This document shows positions 55,033 to 64,000 of a stretch of 64,000 bases of DNA, in pieces; within the stretch, counting starts at the first letter, position 1, and each line of letters begins with the position of its first letter. The stretch covers positions 40,818 through 104,817 of the forward strand of contig JAGIAH010000011.1 in the NCBI GenBank assembly GCA_017744915.1, given 5' to 3'. The notes under the pieces were generated by a model. It did no database searches. It was not told the origin of the DNA and was given only the letters and a program-made list of their open reading frames with translations. The stretch is from Agrobacterium tumefaciens (GTDB taxonomy: Bacteria; Pseudomonadota; Alphaproteobacteria; Rhizobiales; Rhizobiaceae). The position numbers were made by a program, and so were the translations under genes.

Positions 55033-55046
55033 CTCTTTTTTGTGCA
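55013..55046 (-). promoter_or_regulatory. Direct-repeat regulatory site flanking the AbcR promoter
   Basis: CTTTTTTGTGCA occurs exactly at 55013-55024 and 55035-55046, a 22-bp period (two helical turns) placing one copy between -10 and -35 and the other just upstream of -35. TGCAC (55021-55025) and GTGCA (55042-55046) also form an inverted pair. It is absent from the sister promoter. A LysR-type regulator such as neighbouring LsrB is a natural candidate. Confidence 0.55.
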
Positions 55047-55194
55047 GGTCAGGCATGCGTGCCGCGCAGCCCTCGATATTTCCGGTATATTTTATGTGCA
55101 AAGCTGGAGAAGGGCGCCTGCGCGCCCCTCTCGCTTCTGCCTTTGCAAGGCTTTGAATTTAAAGGATTATCTTTCAACGTCGATTATTTTAACG

Positions 55195-56097
55195 TCAGAA
55201 GTTCCAGTTCCGCGCTTTTGCAACGATGAAGTCGCGGAAGGCTTTCAGCTTTGCAGCGTTTTTCATCTCGTCCGGATAGCAGAAATAGGTATCGAAGGAC
55301 GGAATGTCTGCGGCGAGCGATAGCTGGATAAGGCCCGGATCGCGGCCGACGATATAATCCGGCAAGCAGGCAATGCCTATCCCCAGCAGGCAGGCGCGCT
55401 TGATCGAGGTCTGGCTGTTGATCTGCAGATGCGGCATGCGCGTATTGTCTGAGGAACGCCCGGCATTTTCCAGCCAGTTGACGTCCAAGAGGTAGTTGGG
55501 TGCCGGCTCACCGAAGGAGATGATGCGGTGATTGTCGAGATCCTCGACAGACTGCGGCTCGCCGTGGCGGTTGATATAGGACGGCGCGGCATAGACGTGC
55601 ATGTGCACCGTGAACAGCTTGCGCTGGATAAGGTCCGACTGTTGCGGCTGGCGCAGGCGGATGGCGCAATCGGCATGGCGCATGTTCACGTCCAGCTCCT
55701 CATTGTCGAGGATGAGCTGGATCGACATTTCCGGATAAAGCTGCAGGAATTCCTGCACCTTGTCCGTCAGCCAGCCCTGGCCGAGACCGACGGTCGTCGT
55801 CACGCGCAGCTTGCCGCTCGGCTTTTCCGTCGTTTCGGTGAGCTGCATCTTCACCGTTTCGAGCTTCAGCAGCACGTCATGGGCGGTGCGATACAGCAAC
55901 TCGCCCTGTTCGGTGAGAATCAGGCCGCGCGCATGGCGATGGAACAGCTTGACGCCGACATCCTGCTCCAGCGCGCTGACCTGACGGCTGATGGCCGACT
56001 GGGACAAATGCAGCTTGTCGGCAGCATGGGTGAAAGACCCTGCTTCGGCTGCGGCATGAAAAATGCGCAGTTTATCCCAGTCCAATGGCATTGCCAT
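55195..56097 (-). CDS. lsrB: LysR-family regulator LsrB/VtlR, 300 aa
   Basis: Winged HTH (LRIFHAAAEAGSFTHAADKLHLSQSAISRQVSALEQDVGVKLFHRHARG) and effector domain with several Cys residues (HADCAIRL, IKRACLLGIGIACLPDYI). LsrB of Sinorhizobium responds to oxidative stress and supports symbiosis; VtlR of Brucella and relatives controls AbcR2. Next to trxB and an AbcR sRNA pair, as in those genomes. Start ATG 56097 (MAMPLDW) or 56091 are both possible. trxB precedes it on the same strand after 18 bases. Confidence 0.9.
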   Translation of the reverse strand: MAMPLDWDKLRIFHAAAEAGSFTHAADKLHLSQSAISRQVSALEQDVGVKLFHRHARGLILTEQGELLYRTAHDVLLKLETVKMQLTETTEKPSGKLRVTTTVGLGQGWLTDKVQEFLQLYPEMSIQLILDNEELDVNMRHADCAIRLRQPQQSDLIQRKLFTVHMHVYAAPSYINRHGEPQSVEDLDNHRIISFGEPAPNYLLDVNWLENAGRSSDNTRMPHLQINSQTSIKRACLLGIGIACLPDYIVGRDPGLIQLSLAADIPSFDTYFCYPDEMKNAAKLKAFRDFIVAKARNWNF

Positions 56098-56115
56098 GCC
56101 TATCCTGCCTTTCGG

Positions 56116-57090
56116 TTATTCCGCTGCGACAGCAAGCGGTTGATGCGCGGTGAGATAACGTTCCGCTTCAAGGGCGGCCATGCAGCCCATGCCGGCGGCG
56201 GTGATTGCCTGGCGATAGATATCGTCGGTGACGTCGCCGGCCGCGAAGATGCCTTCCACGTCGGTGGCTGTGGAATCGGGAGCGGTCCACATGTAGCCGT
56301 TATCCTTCAGCTTCACCTTGCCCTTGAACAGTTCGACTGCCGGGGCATGGCCGATGGCGACAAAGACGCCATCGATCGGCATTTCGCTGATCGCGCCCGT
56401 TTTGGTGTCGCGCAGCTTCACGCCGGAGACGGAAGGCGGCATTGGCGGCTTTGCCGGTGCGCCGGTGATCTCGGCGACTTCGGTGTTCCAGAGGATCTTG
56501 ACGTTTTCCTTCGCGAACAGCCGTTCCTGCAGGATTTTCTCCGAGCGGAAGTTGTCGCGGCGGTGCACGATGGTGACCGACTTGGCGATATGGGCGAGGT
56601 ACAGCGCTTCTTCCACGGCGGAGTTGCCGCCGCCGACCACGATCACATCCTTGTTGCGATAGAAGAAACCATCGCAGGTGGCGCAGGCGGAGACGCCGAA
56701 GCCCTGGAAATGCTGCTCACTCTCGATGCCGAGCCACTTGGCCTTGGCGCCGGTGGCGATGATCAGCGTGTCGGCAGTCCAGACCTGACCGGAATCGGTC
56801 CTGACCACGAAAGGCCGGACGTTGGTTTCAACTTCGGTGACGAGGTCGCTGACGATTTCCGCGCCCACATGGGTTGCCTGCTTCAGCATCTGGTCCATCA
56901 GCCAGGGGCCCTGGATCGGATCGGCGAAGCCCGGATAGTTCTCGACGTCGGTGGTGATCATCAGCTGGCCACCCTGTTCCATGCCGGCAATCAGCACGGG
57001 TTTCAGCATTGCGCGGGCCGCGTAGATCGCCGCGGTATAACCGGCGGGACCGGAGCCAATGATCAATACCTTCGTGTGGCGGGCAGACAT
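56116..57090 (-). CDS. trxB: Thioredoxin-disulfide reductase
   Basis: 324-aa FAD/NADPH enzyme: VLIIGSGPAGYTAAIYAARA (FAD), redox-active CATC in SACATCDGFF, NADPH motif VVGGGNSAVEEALYLAHIA and C-terminal GIFAAGDVTDDIYRQAITAAGMGCMAALEAERYL. Start ATG 57090 (MSARHTKVL) is fixed by the FAD motif; the in-frame stretch to 57189 is not conserved. Upstream of lsrB by 18 bases, so probably co-transcribed; a redox sensor and thioredoxin reductase in one unit makes sense. Divergent from lrp. Confidence 0.96.
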   Translation of the reverse strand: MSARHTKVLIIGSGPAGYTAAIYAARAMLKPVLIAGMEQGGQLMITTDVENYPGFADPIQGPWLMDQMLKQATHVGAEIVSDLVTEVETNVRPFVVRTDSGQVWTADTLIIATGAKAKWLGIESEQHFQGFGVSACATCDGFFYRNKDVIVVGGGNSAVEEALYLAHIAKSVTIVHRRDNFRSEKILQERLFAKENVKILWNTEVAEITGAPAKPPMPPSVSGVKLRDTKTGAISEMPIDGVFVAIGHAPAVELFKGKVKLKDNGYMWTAPDSTATDVEGIFAAGDVTDDIYRQAITAAGMGCMAALEAERYLTAHQPLAVAAE

Positions 57091-57357
57091 GGAAACATTC
57101 CTTTCAGTAACGGGGTCTTTCGGTCGCAGTGCCTTTCGGCACCCGGGCTCTCCAGCCGCAAGACGGCGAACAGGCCGCAACCCCTTCATTGCCCGGTATT
57201 TAAGGTTGTCTAGTGTCTTTATTCAAGGGCAGCCTTGCGTTACCAACAAGGCAGTTGTGGATGCGCGCGCAATTTTGTGACCGGGCAGTGGCATAATGTT
57301 GCGAATCCCGTGCCGAATAGTACAAGGAAGTTCTCCAGCTTAACGAGGTACTTCTCC

Positions 57358-57825
57358 GTGACCAGCGTCGAACTCGATGCCATCGATCTGAAAATCCTGC
57401 GCGAATTGCAGCGCGACGGGCGTATGACCAATGTGGAGCTGGCCGAAAGGGTCGGAATTTCCGCGCCGCCCTGCCTTCGGCGTGTCCGCAAGCTGGAAGA
57501 GGCGGGTGTGATCGAGGGTTATCACGCCATGTTGAACGCGCCGAAGCTCGGTTTCGACCTCGTTGCCTTCTGCATGATTGGCCTCAAGCGCCAGTCGGAC
57601 AGCAATCTCAAGGCCTTTGCGGCGGCAACAGCAGGATGGTCGCTGGTGCGGCAGGCCTGGATGGTGTCGGGTGAAAGCGATTTCCTGCTGCACTGTGTGG
57701 CGAAGAACCTGACGGAGTTTCAGGATTTCGTCATCGAAGTTCTGACGGCGGATGAGAATGTCGATACGGTGCGCACCATGCTGACCATCCGTCAGGTCAA
57801 GCGCGTCGGTCTGGTGGAAATCTAA
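57358..57825 (+). CDS. lrp: Lrp/AsnC-family transcriptional regulator, 155 aa
   Basis: HTH DAIDLKILRELQRDGRMTNVELAERVGISAPPCLRRVRKLEEAGVIEGYHA, then the RAM ligand domain (about 65-150) with LRRVRKL-style linker and VRTMLTIRQVKR. Start GTG 57358 follows CGAGGTA by about 7 bases. Divergent from trxB, within the conserved lpsB-lrp-trxB-lsrB block. Likely effector is an amino acid; leucine responsiveness is not shown. Confidence 0.9.
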   Translation: MTSVELDAIDLKILRELQRDGRMTNVELAERVGISAPPCLRRVRKLEEAGVIEGYHAMLNAPKLGFDLVAFCMIGLKRQSDSNLKAFAAATAGWSLVRQAWMVSGESDFLLHCVAKNLTEFQDFVIEVLTADENVDTVRTMLTIRQVKRVGLVEI

Positions 57826-57855
57826 GCAGCGGACGTCTTGCTGGTTTAGGGGGTA

Positions 57856-58911
57856 TCACCCTCGCCGCAACGCATCATAGACGTCACCGAGACTTGTCGC
57901 TTCTTTTTCCAGCGGAAAAGTGCTGCGTACATGCGCCAGCCCGGCACTTGCATGGGCTTTGGCCAGAGCCGGATCGGCCAGATAGATTCCTATCGCATCT
58001 CTCAGCGATGTGTAGTCACCCGCATCCACGACGGCCCCGGTCTCGCCCCTGACGATCATTTCCTCATAGGCGCCGGCATTGCTGGCGACGACGGCCGTCT
58101 CCGAGGCCATGGCTTCGAGCGGCGTCAGGCCGAAACCTTCGTTGCGGGATGGGGCGACATAAAGCGTCAGCCGCCGGTACCACGGCTTGATGTCGTCAAC
58201 TTCGCCCTGAAAGACGATGCGGTCGGCAAGGCCGGCCGCGGCGACGTCAGCCTTGAGCGCATCGCCAAAAGCCTTGTGTTCTGCCGTAACCCGGCCGGAA
58301 ACCACGGCGGTCCATTGCGGATAGCGGGGCAAAAGCTCGATCATGGCGCGCACGAAGAGGTCTGTGCCCTTCTGGTGGCGCACGCGTCCGAAACAGCCGA
58401 TCAGATACTGTCCGGGCAGGCCGGTTGCCTCGATCATGTCTTCGGGACCCGTCGCCGGGTGGAACAGCTCGGTATCGACGCCATGCGTTACGACGCGATG
58501 GGGTACTTCGAGAAACGAACCGGAGCGGGTGCTGGTAGCGACCACCGCATCCATCTTCGAAATCAGAAAGCGTGTATAGCCGGAATGCCGTCTCTGTGCG
58601 GCCGAGGTGAAGAGCAGTTTCACCTTCATGCGCAGTACGTCACGCATGAGAATGCCCGGCAGCATTTCCAGATTGCGGCGGGCATGCCAGATGCGCGGGC
58701 CGCCGAGCGGGCCGTTCTGCCAGAGCCGCCACAGATCACGGAAACGCACATGCGGCAGATGCGGCGGCAGGCCGGGGCCGATGGTGGCCACCTTCTGCCC
58801 AAGCCGGTTCTGCACCGGAATGAGCTGAACGATGGTGGAGGTGACGCCGGAGAGCCTGCGCTTGAAGTTCGGCGCAAGCACCTGCACATCTTTCAGACTG
58901 ACGTGGGACAA
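57856..58911 (-). CDS. lpsB: LPS core glycosyltransferase, LpsB/LpcC-like, 351 aa
   Basis: GT4-type enzyme: nucleotide-binding CFGRVRHQKGTDLFVRAM, then SRNEGFGLTPLEAMASETAVVASNAGAYEEMI (the E-x7-E sugar-nucleotide motif) in the C-terminal half; the N-terminal GVTSTIVQLIPVQNRLG is as in rhizobial LpcC/LpsB. Those enzymes add a mannose to Kdo of the LPS inner core. Length matches the known proteins, and in Sinorhizobium lpsB lies near lrp-trxB-lsrB. Convergent with lrp; ends 31 bases from its stop. Confidence 0.87.
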   Translation of the reverse strand: MSHVSLKDVQVLAPNFKRRLSGVTSTIVQLIPVQNRLGQKVATIGPGLPPHLPHVRFRDLWRLWQNGPLGGPRIWHARRNLEMLPGILMRDVLRMKVKLLFTSAAQRRHSGYTRFLISKMDAVVATSTRSGSFLEVPHRVVTHGVDTELFHPATGPEDMIEATGLPGQYLIGCFGRVRHQKGTDLFVRAMIELLPRYPQWTAVVSGRVTAEHKAFGDALKADVAAAGLADRIVFQGEVDDIKPWYRRLTLYVAPSRNEGFGLTPLEAMASETAVVASNAGAYEEMIVRGETGAVVDAGDYTSLRDAIGIYLADPALAKAHASAGLAHVRSTFPLEKEATSLGDVYDALRRG

Positions 58912-58992
58912 GATGGGCTTCCGTCTTTGCGGCTAAAGAATTGATCAGTCAGAAGACGATGCGCCCGCATGCGGCGCATCGCATCGGGGCAA

Positions 58993-59469
58993 TCAGCCCC
59001 ACTGCACCGCGAGAATTTCGTAACCCTTGGCACCGCCCGGGGCGTTGACTTCGATACTGTCGCCGACTTCCTTGCCGATCAGGGCGCGGGCAATGGGCGA
59101 GGAGATGGAAATGCGGCCGGCCTTCACATCGGCTTCCTGGTCGCCGACGATCTGATAGGTCTTTTCCTCGTCGCTATCTTCATCCACCAGCTTGACGGTG
59201 GCGCCGAACTTGATCTTGGAACCGGACATCTTGGAAAGATCGATGACTTCGGCACGCGCGGTCAGGTCTTCCAGTTCCGTGATGCGGCCTTCATTATGGC
59301 TCTGGGCTTCCTTGGCAGCATGGTACTCGGCGTTTTCCGAAAGGTCGCCATGGGCGCGTGCTTCCGCAATCGCCTCGATGATACGGGGGCGTTCCTCCTG
59401 CTGGCGCCAGCGCAGCTCCTCCTGAAGCTTGACGAATCCACCCTGAGTCATCGGTACTTTTTCTACCAT
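58993..59469 (-). CDS. greA: Transcription elongation factor GreA
   Basis: 158 aa. N-terminal coiled coil ([50 protein letters not shown]) with the conserved DLSENAEY tip, and a C-terminal FKBP-like domain ([13 protein letters not shown].. [10 protein letters not shown].. [16 protein letters not shown]). It stimulates cleavage of backtracked RNA in stalled RNA polymerase. AAGGAT lies about 8 bases before ATG 59469. The leader contains a strong hairpin with U-rich tail. Confidence 0.97.
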   Translation of the reverse strand: MVEKVPMTQGGFVKLQEELRWRQQEERPRIIEAIAEARAHGDLSENAEYHAAKEAQSHNEGRITELEDLTARAEVIDLSKMSGSKIKFGATVKLVDEDSDEEKTYQIVGDQEADVKAGRISISSPIARALIGKEVGDSIEVNAPGGAKGYEILAVQWG

Positions 59470-59510
59470 TTTTTTATCCTTCGCATTCCGGTCGCTTTAC
59501 TTGCAGACAC

Positions 59511-59546
59511 AAAAAGAAACAGGTTCCGGAGGGGAACTCCGGAACC
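59511..59546 (-). terminator. Terminator-like hairpin in the greA leader
   Basis: GGTTCCGGAG-N5-CTCCGGAACC, a perfect 10-bp stem; on the minus strand TGTTTCTTTTT follows. It lies about 50 bases upstream of the greA start and downstream of a TATAGT -10 candidate (59570-59575), with no other minus-strand gene upstream for over 1.5 kb. It therefore most likely ends a short greA leader RNA. Confidence 0.75.
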
Positions 59547-59979
59547 ATGCCAAAATCATAACTGAGCCGACTATATCAGAAGACGACAGCGAAATGCCAG
59601 TAAATTTGAGGCTCTGATATTTCTCTTTCTATTCAACGGCTTGGTCTTGTTTTCTGACGATTGTCAATGGAACATAGGGTAAACATAAGTCACGAAGATG
59701 TCGACGTCAGGCAGGCTGGCCATTATCTTCGTCGCGGCAAGGCGCGATGCTTCGCACGCATCTCGACGGGATGGTGGCGGACATCACAAGATCCAGAAAG
59801 GATATGTTGTCTATGAAATGCTCGAATAGATTGTTGTATATATTAGAGTTTTATTGTGTATTTAGTGTTTATTCCCAATAATATTTATTTACTGAATATT
59901 AATTTGTTATTTTCATTAAAATTTTATACGGAATATTGTAATCCTTCTCACCGAATTCTATTCAAAAAACGGACATATT
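59547..59979. other. Intergenic region, AT-rich in its second half
   Basis: 433 bases between greA and a divergent diguanylate cyclase. Bases 59570-59575 hold a TATAGT -10 for greA. From about 59810 to 59975 the DNA is almost wholly A/T, including long TATTTATTTA-like stretches, unlike its surroundings. I see no gene, repeat unit or terminator in it. Confidence 0.6.
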
Positions 59980-61119
59980 ATGCTGGGCGAACTCGACCTT
60001 GCGACAGTCATACTGATGCAAAAATGTTCTTACATTGTTGGGTTGATGAGTTTTATCTACCTGAGGATGAGTAATCGCTATTTGCCTGGTCCGGTTGCGC
60101 TTGCGGCGGGTTTTGCGTCGATGACGATCGGTTCCACGCTTGCAGGTTACGGAGAATGGAACATCGTGTCGCCGGCCCTGTGGCAGCTCGGCAGCGTTGT
60201 GTTCGGTATTGCGGGTTATGCGCTGATCTGGCTCGGTTTGAAGGCGTTGAGCGACGGACGCTTCGTCAACCGCAAAACCACAATCCTTGCCTGTCTCATT
60301 GCCGCCCTGGCGGTTGTCGTCGCGGTGCGGGTGGCGGACAATAATGCCTTTCGCGCGGCGCTCTTTAATGGTTGTGCAACTCTGGCCTATCTCGGCGGGG
60401 CGGTCGTGCTTTTTGCCGGGTGGCGGAAGGAGCCACTTCTCTCCCGTCTGGCGCTGGGCGCGATTACCGGCATCTCCGGCCTGATTTCGCTGTCGGTGAT
60501 GAAAAGTGTGCTTTTCCCCGATTATGCCACCATCAATCTGGTCAATGCGTTTTTCTTCATCATCATGCTGAATTTCGCCATTGCCCTCTTCGTGATGGTG
60601 CTGGTGGCCGAGCGGTCCGAACGGAAATTGCTGGTTCTCGCAAATACCGATCCGCTGACGGGCGTCAAGAATCGGCGCTTCTTCTTCCAGACCATGCCGG
60701 CGACACCCGATCCCACCGATGCGGCCATGTTGCTGGATATCGATCACTTCAAGTCGATCAATGACCGTTTTGGCCACGCCGTCGGCGATAGTGTCCTGCA
60801 GGAGGTGGCAAAGCGCATCGGTGGCAGCATCCGCGGCGGTGATGTGCTGGCGCGTTACGGCGGCGAGGAATTCATCATCTTCCTGCCGGGCGCCGGGGTT
60901 CAGAAGGCCCGCATGATCGGCGAACGCATTCGCAGTGCCATCGCGGTGACCGAGGTGGATTGCGGCGGTTTGCGTGTCGGCGTGACGATCAGCATCGGCG
61001 TCGCCGCAAGCGGCGATATGAGCTGCGATCTCCTGACGCTTGCCGAAATGGCGGATCGTGCGCTCTACCGGGCAAAGACCGAAGGCCGCAATTGCGTGCG
61101 CGAGGCGCTCGCGGCTTAG
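59980..61119 (+). CDS. Membrane diguanylate cyclase, 379 aa
   Basis: Seven hydrophobic helices fill residues 1-210, then a GGDEF domain: DIDHFKSINDRFGHAVGD, active-site ARYGGEEFIIF (GGEEF form) and an inhibitory I-site RGGD exactly 5 residues before it. It should make c-di-GMP with product feedback. No EAL domain. ATG 59980 has no Shine-Dalgarno; internal ATGs at 60016 and 60049 are possible starts that would shorten helix 1. The AT-rich DNA just upstream suggests unusual transcription control. Confidence 0.88.
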   Translation: MLGELDLATVILMQKCSYIVGLMSFIYLRMSNRYLPGPVALAAGFASMTIGSTLAGYGEWNIVSPALWQLGSVVFGIAGYALIWLGLKALSDGRFVNRKTTILACLIAALAVVVAVRVADNNAFRAALFNGCATLAYLGGAVVLFAGWRKEPLLSRLALGAITGISGLISLSVMKSVLFPDYATINLVNAFFFIIMLNFAIALFVMVLVAERSERKLLVLANTDPLTGVKNRRFFFQTMPATPDPTDAAMLLDIDHFKSINDRFGHAVGDSVLQEVAKRIGGSIRGGDVLARYGGEEFIIFLPGAGVQKARMIGERIRSAIAVTEVDCGGLRVGVTISIGVAASGDMSCDLLTLAEMADRALYRAKTEGRNCVREALAA

Positions 61120-61170
61120 GTATCTGACAAAGCTGTGATCTTCCCGTTTTCCGACGCTGGAGCCCTGGGC

Positions 61171-61359
61171 TTAGCCCGTTGGCTCTTTCGCCGTATCCGC
61201 AGCGGCGCGATGCCGCAAGGCCTCTTTCAGCAGGATTTCGATCTGCGCATTGATGCTGCGCAATTCGCCACTCGCGGTGTGCCGGATCGCGTTCAATATT
61301 GCGGGTTCGATCCGAAGCGGAAAAGCCACCCTTTCCGGGCCTGGCGGACGTCCGACCAT
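61171..61359 (-). CDS. Small ribbon-helix-helix DNA-binding protein, 62 aa
   Basis: MVGRPPGPERVAFPLRIEPAILNAIRHTASGELRSINAQIEILLKEAL matches the Arc-type ribbon-helix-helix pattern: a beta strand (VAFPLRI) followed by two helices. Dimers of such proteins bind DNA and often act as antitoxins or repressors. No toxin-sized ORF is adjacent. It lies in the same direction downstream of carB, beyond carB's terminator, and converges on the diguanylate cyclase gene. Confidence 0.75.
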   Translation of the reverse strand: MVGRPPGPERVAFPLRIEPAILNAIRHTASGELRSINAQIEILLKEALRHRAAADTAKEPTG

Positions 61360-61508
61360 GGCTTAACCCCGCCCGCTCGAGTTCAGGGAAATGGCGCGGT
61401 GGACAGCGGAGGAGGGTTCTTCAGGAATGCAAAAAGACATTATCGGCCTCGGGTGCAAATGACGCCTTTTTGATACGGGGAATGGATTGCAGCGGGATTA
61501 CGCAAAAC

Positions 61509-61542
61509 AAAACGCCGCGGGCATGGCGACCCGCGGCGTTTT
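61509..61542 (-). terminator. Intrinsic terminator of carB
   Basis: AAAACGCCGCGGG-N8-CCCGCGGCGTTTT, a 13-bp perfect stem, 35 bases after the carB stop codon. The A/T-ended arms give a U tract on either strand. Confidence 0.9.
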
Positions 61543-61576
61543 GCTGTCAATCTTGCGGGGGTTTCCCGCAGAAGGC

Positions 61577-64000
<2,424 letters not shown>

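Noticed and set aside
54738..55323. Short plus-strand frames between the ArsR gene and lsrB
   Set aside because: They lie antisense to two structured RNAs with promoters and terminators, and none has a ribosome site.

Overview
The window reads as a stretch of the main chromosome of an Agrobacterium/Rhizobium-group alphaproteobacterium. The signs are uniformly high-GC coding DNA, a cytochrome bc1 operon of alphaproteobacterial type, a 202-residue CTC-type L25, an LsrB-TrxB-Lrp-LpsB block as in Sinorhizobium, and a tandem pair of AbcR-type small RNAs. I see no insertion sequence, prophage, CRISPR array, tRNA or rRNA. The content is largely core genome with a few accessory insertions.

Layout. 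1-6.3 kb: end of a metallophosphoesterase, two related ABC half-transporters around a GNAT gene, and an endonuclease/exonuclease/phosphatase-family membrane protein; the first transporter is preceded by a tiny leader ORF and a hairpin. 6.6-9.5 kb: petABC with a strong terminator. 9.7-18.8 kb: apt, two MaoC-fold proteins, ychF, clpS, a GNAT gene, pth, then a solute-binding protein next to a membrane GGDEF/EAL protein, then rplY. 18.9-26.2 kb: an MHYT-GGDEF-EAL protein, an AcoR-like regulator without its ATPase domain, the aldehyde dehydrogenase it probably controls, and a chemoreceptor. 26.3-29.8 kb: four overlapping genes for polyprenyl-phosphate-sugar chemistry on the envelope. 30-36.1 kb (minus strand): lgt, a MidA-type methyltransferase, pgeF, an M24 peptidase-like gene, a lipoprotein and prs. 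36.3-43.6 kb: ubiK, a YbjN protein, proC, csaA, a MarR/OmpR/histidine-kinase operon resembling petP-petR, an SH3 protein, a metallo-beta-lactamase-fold hydrolase and a cold-shock gene. 44-54.6 kb: a DMT transporter, an EAL phosphodiesterase, aspartate aminotransferase, an AT-rich orphan gene, a cation/proton antiporter, a divergent LysR/dehydrogenase pair, and an ArsR-controlled Old Yellow Enzyme. 54.7-59.5 kb: two AbcR-type sRNAs, lsrB, trxB, lrp, an LPS mannosyltransferase and greA. 59.6-64 kb: an AT-rich gap, a diguanylate cyclase, a small ribbon-helix-helix protein and the 3' two thirds of carB.

How it works together. Themes are envelope construction (lgt, pgeF, the glycosyltransferase module, lpsB), respiration with a possible dedicated regulator (petABC and petPR-like genes), and c-di-GMP signalling (four GGDEF/EAL proteins, one paired with a periplasmic binding protein). 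The strongest regulatory signals are in non-coding DNA: two sRNA genes with promoters spaced exactly 200 bp apart, a 12-bp direct repeat around the promoter of the copy next to lsrB, a terminator-like hairpin inside the greA leader, and a leader-peptide/hairpin arrangement ahead of an ABC exporter.
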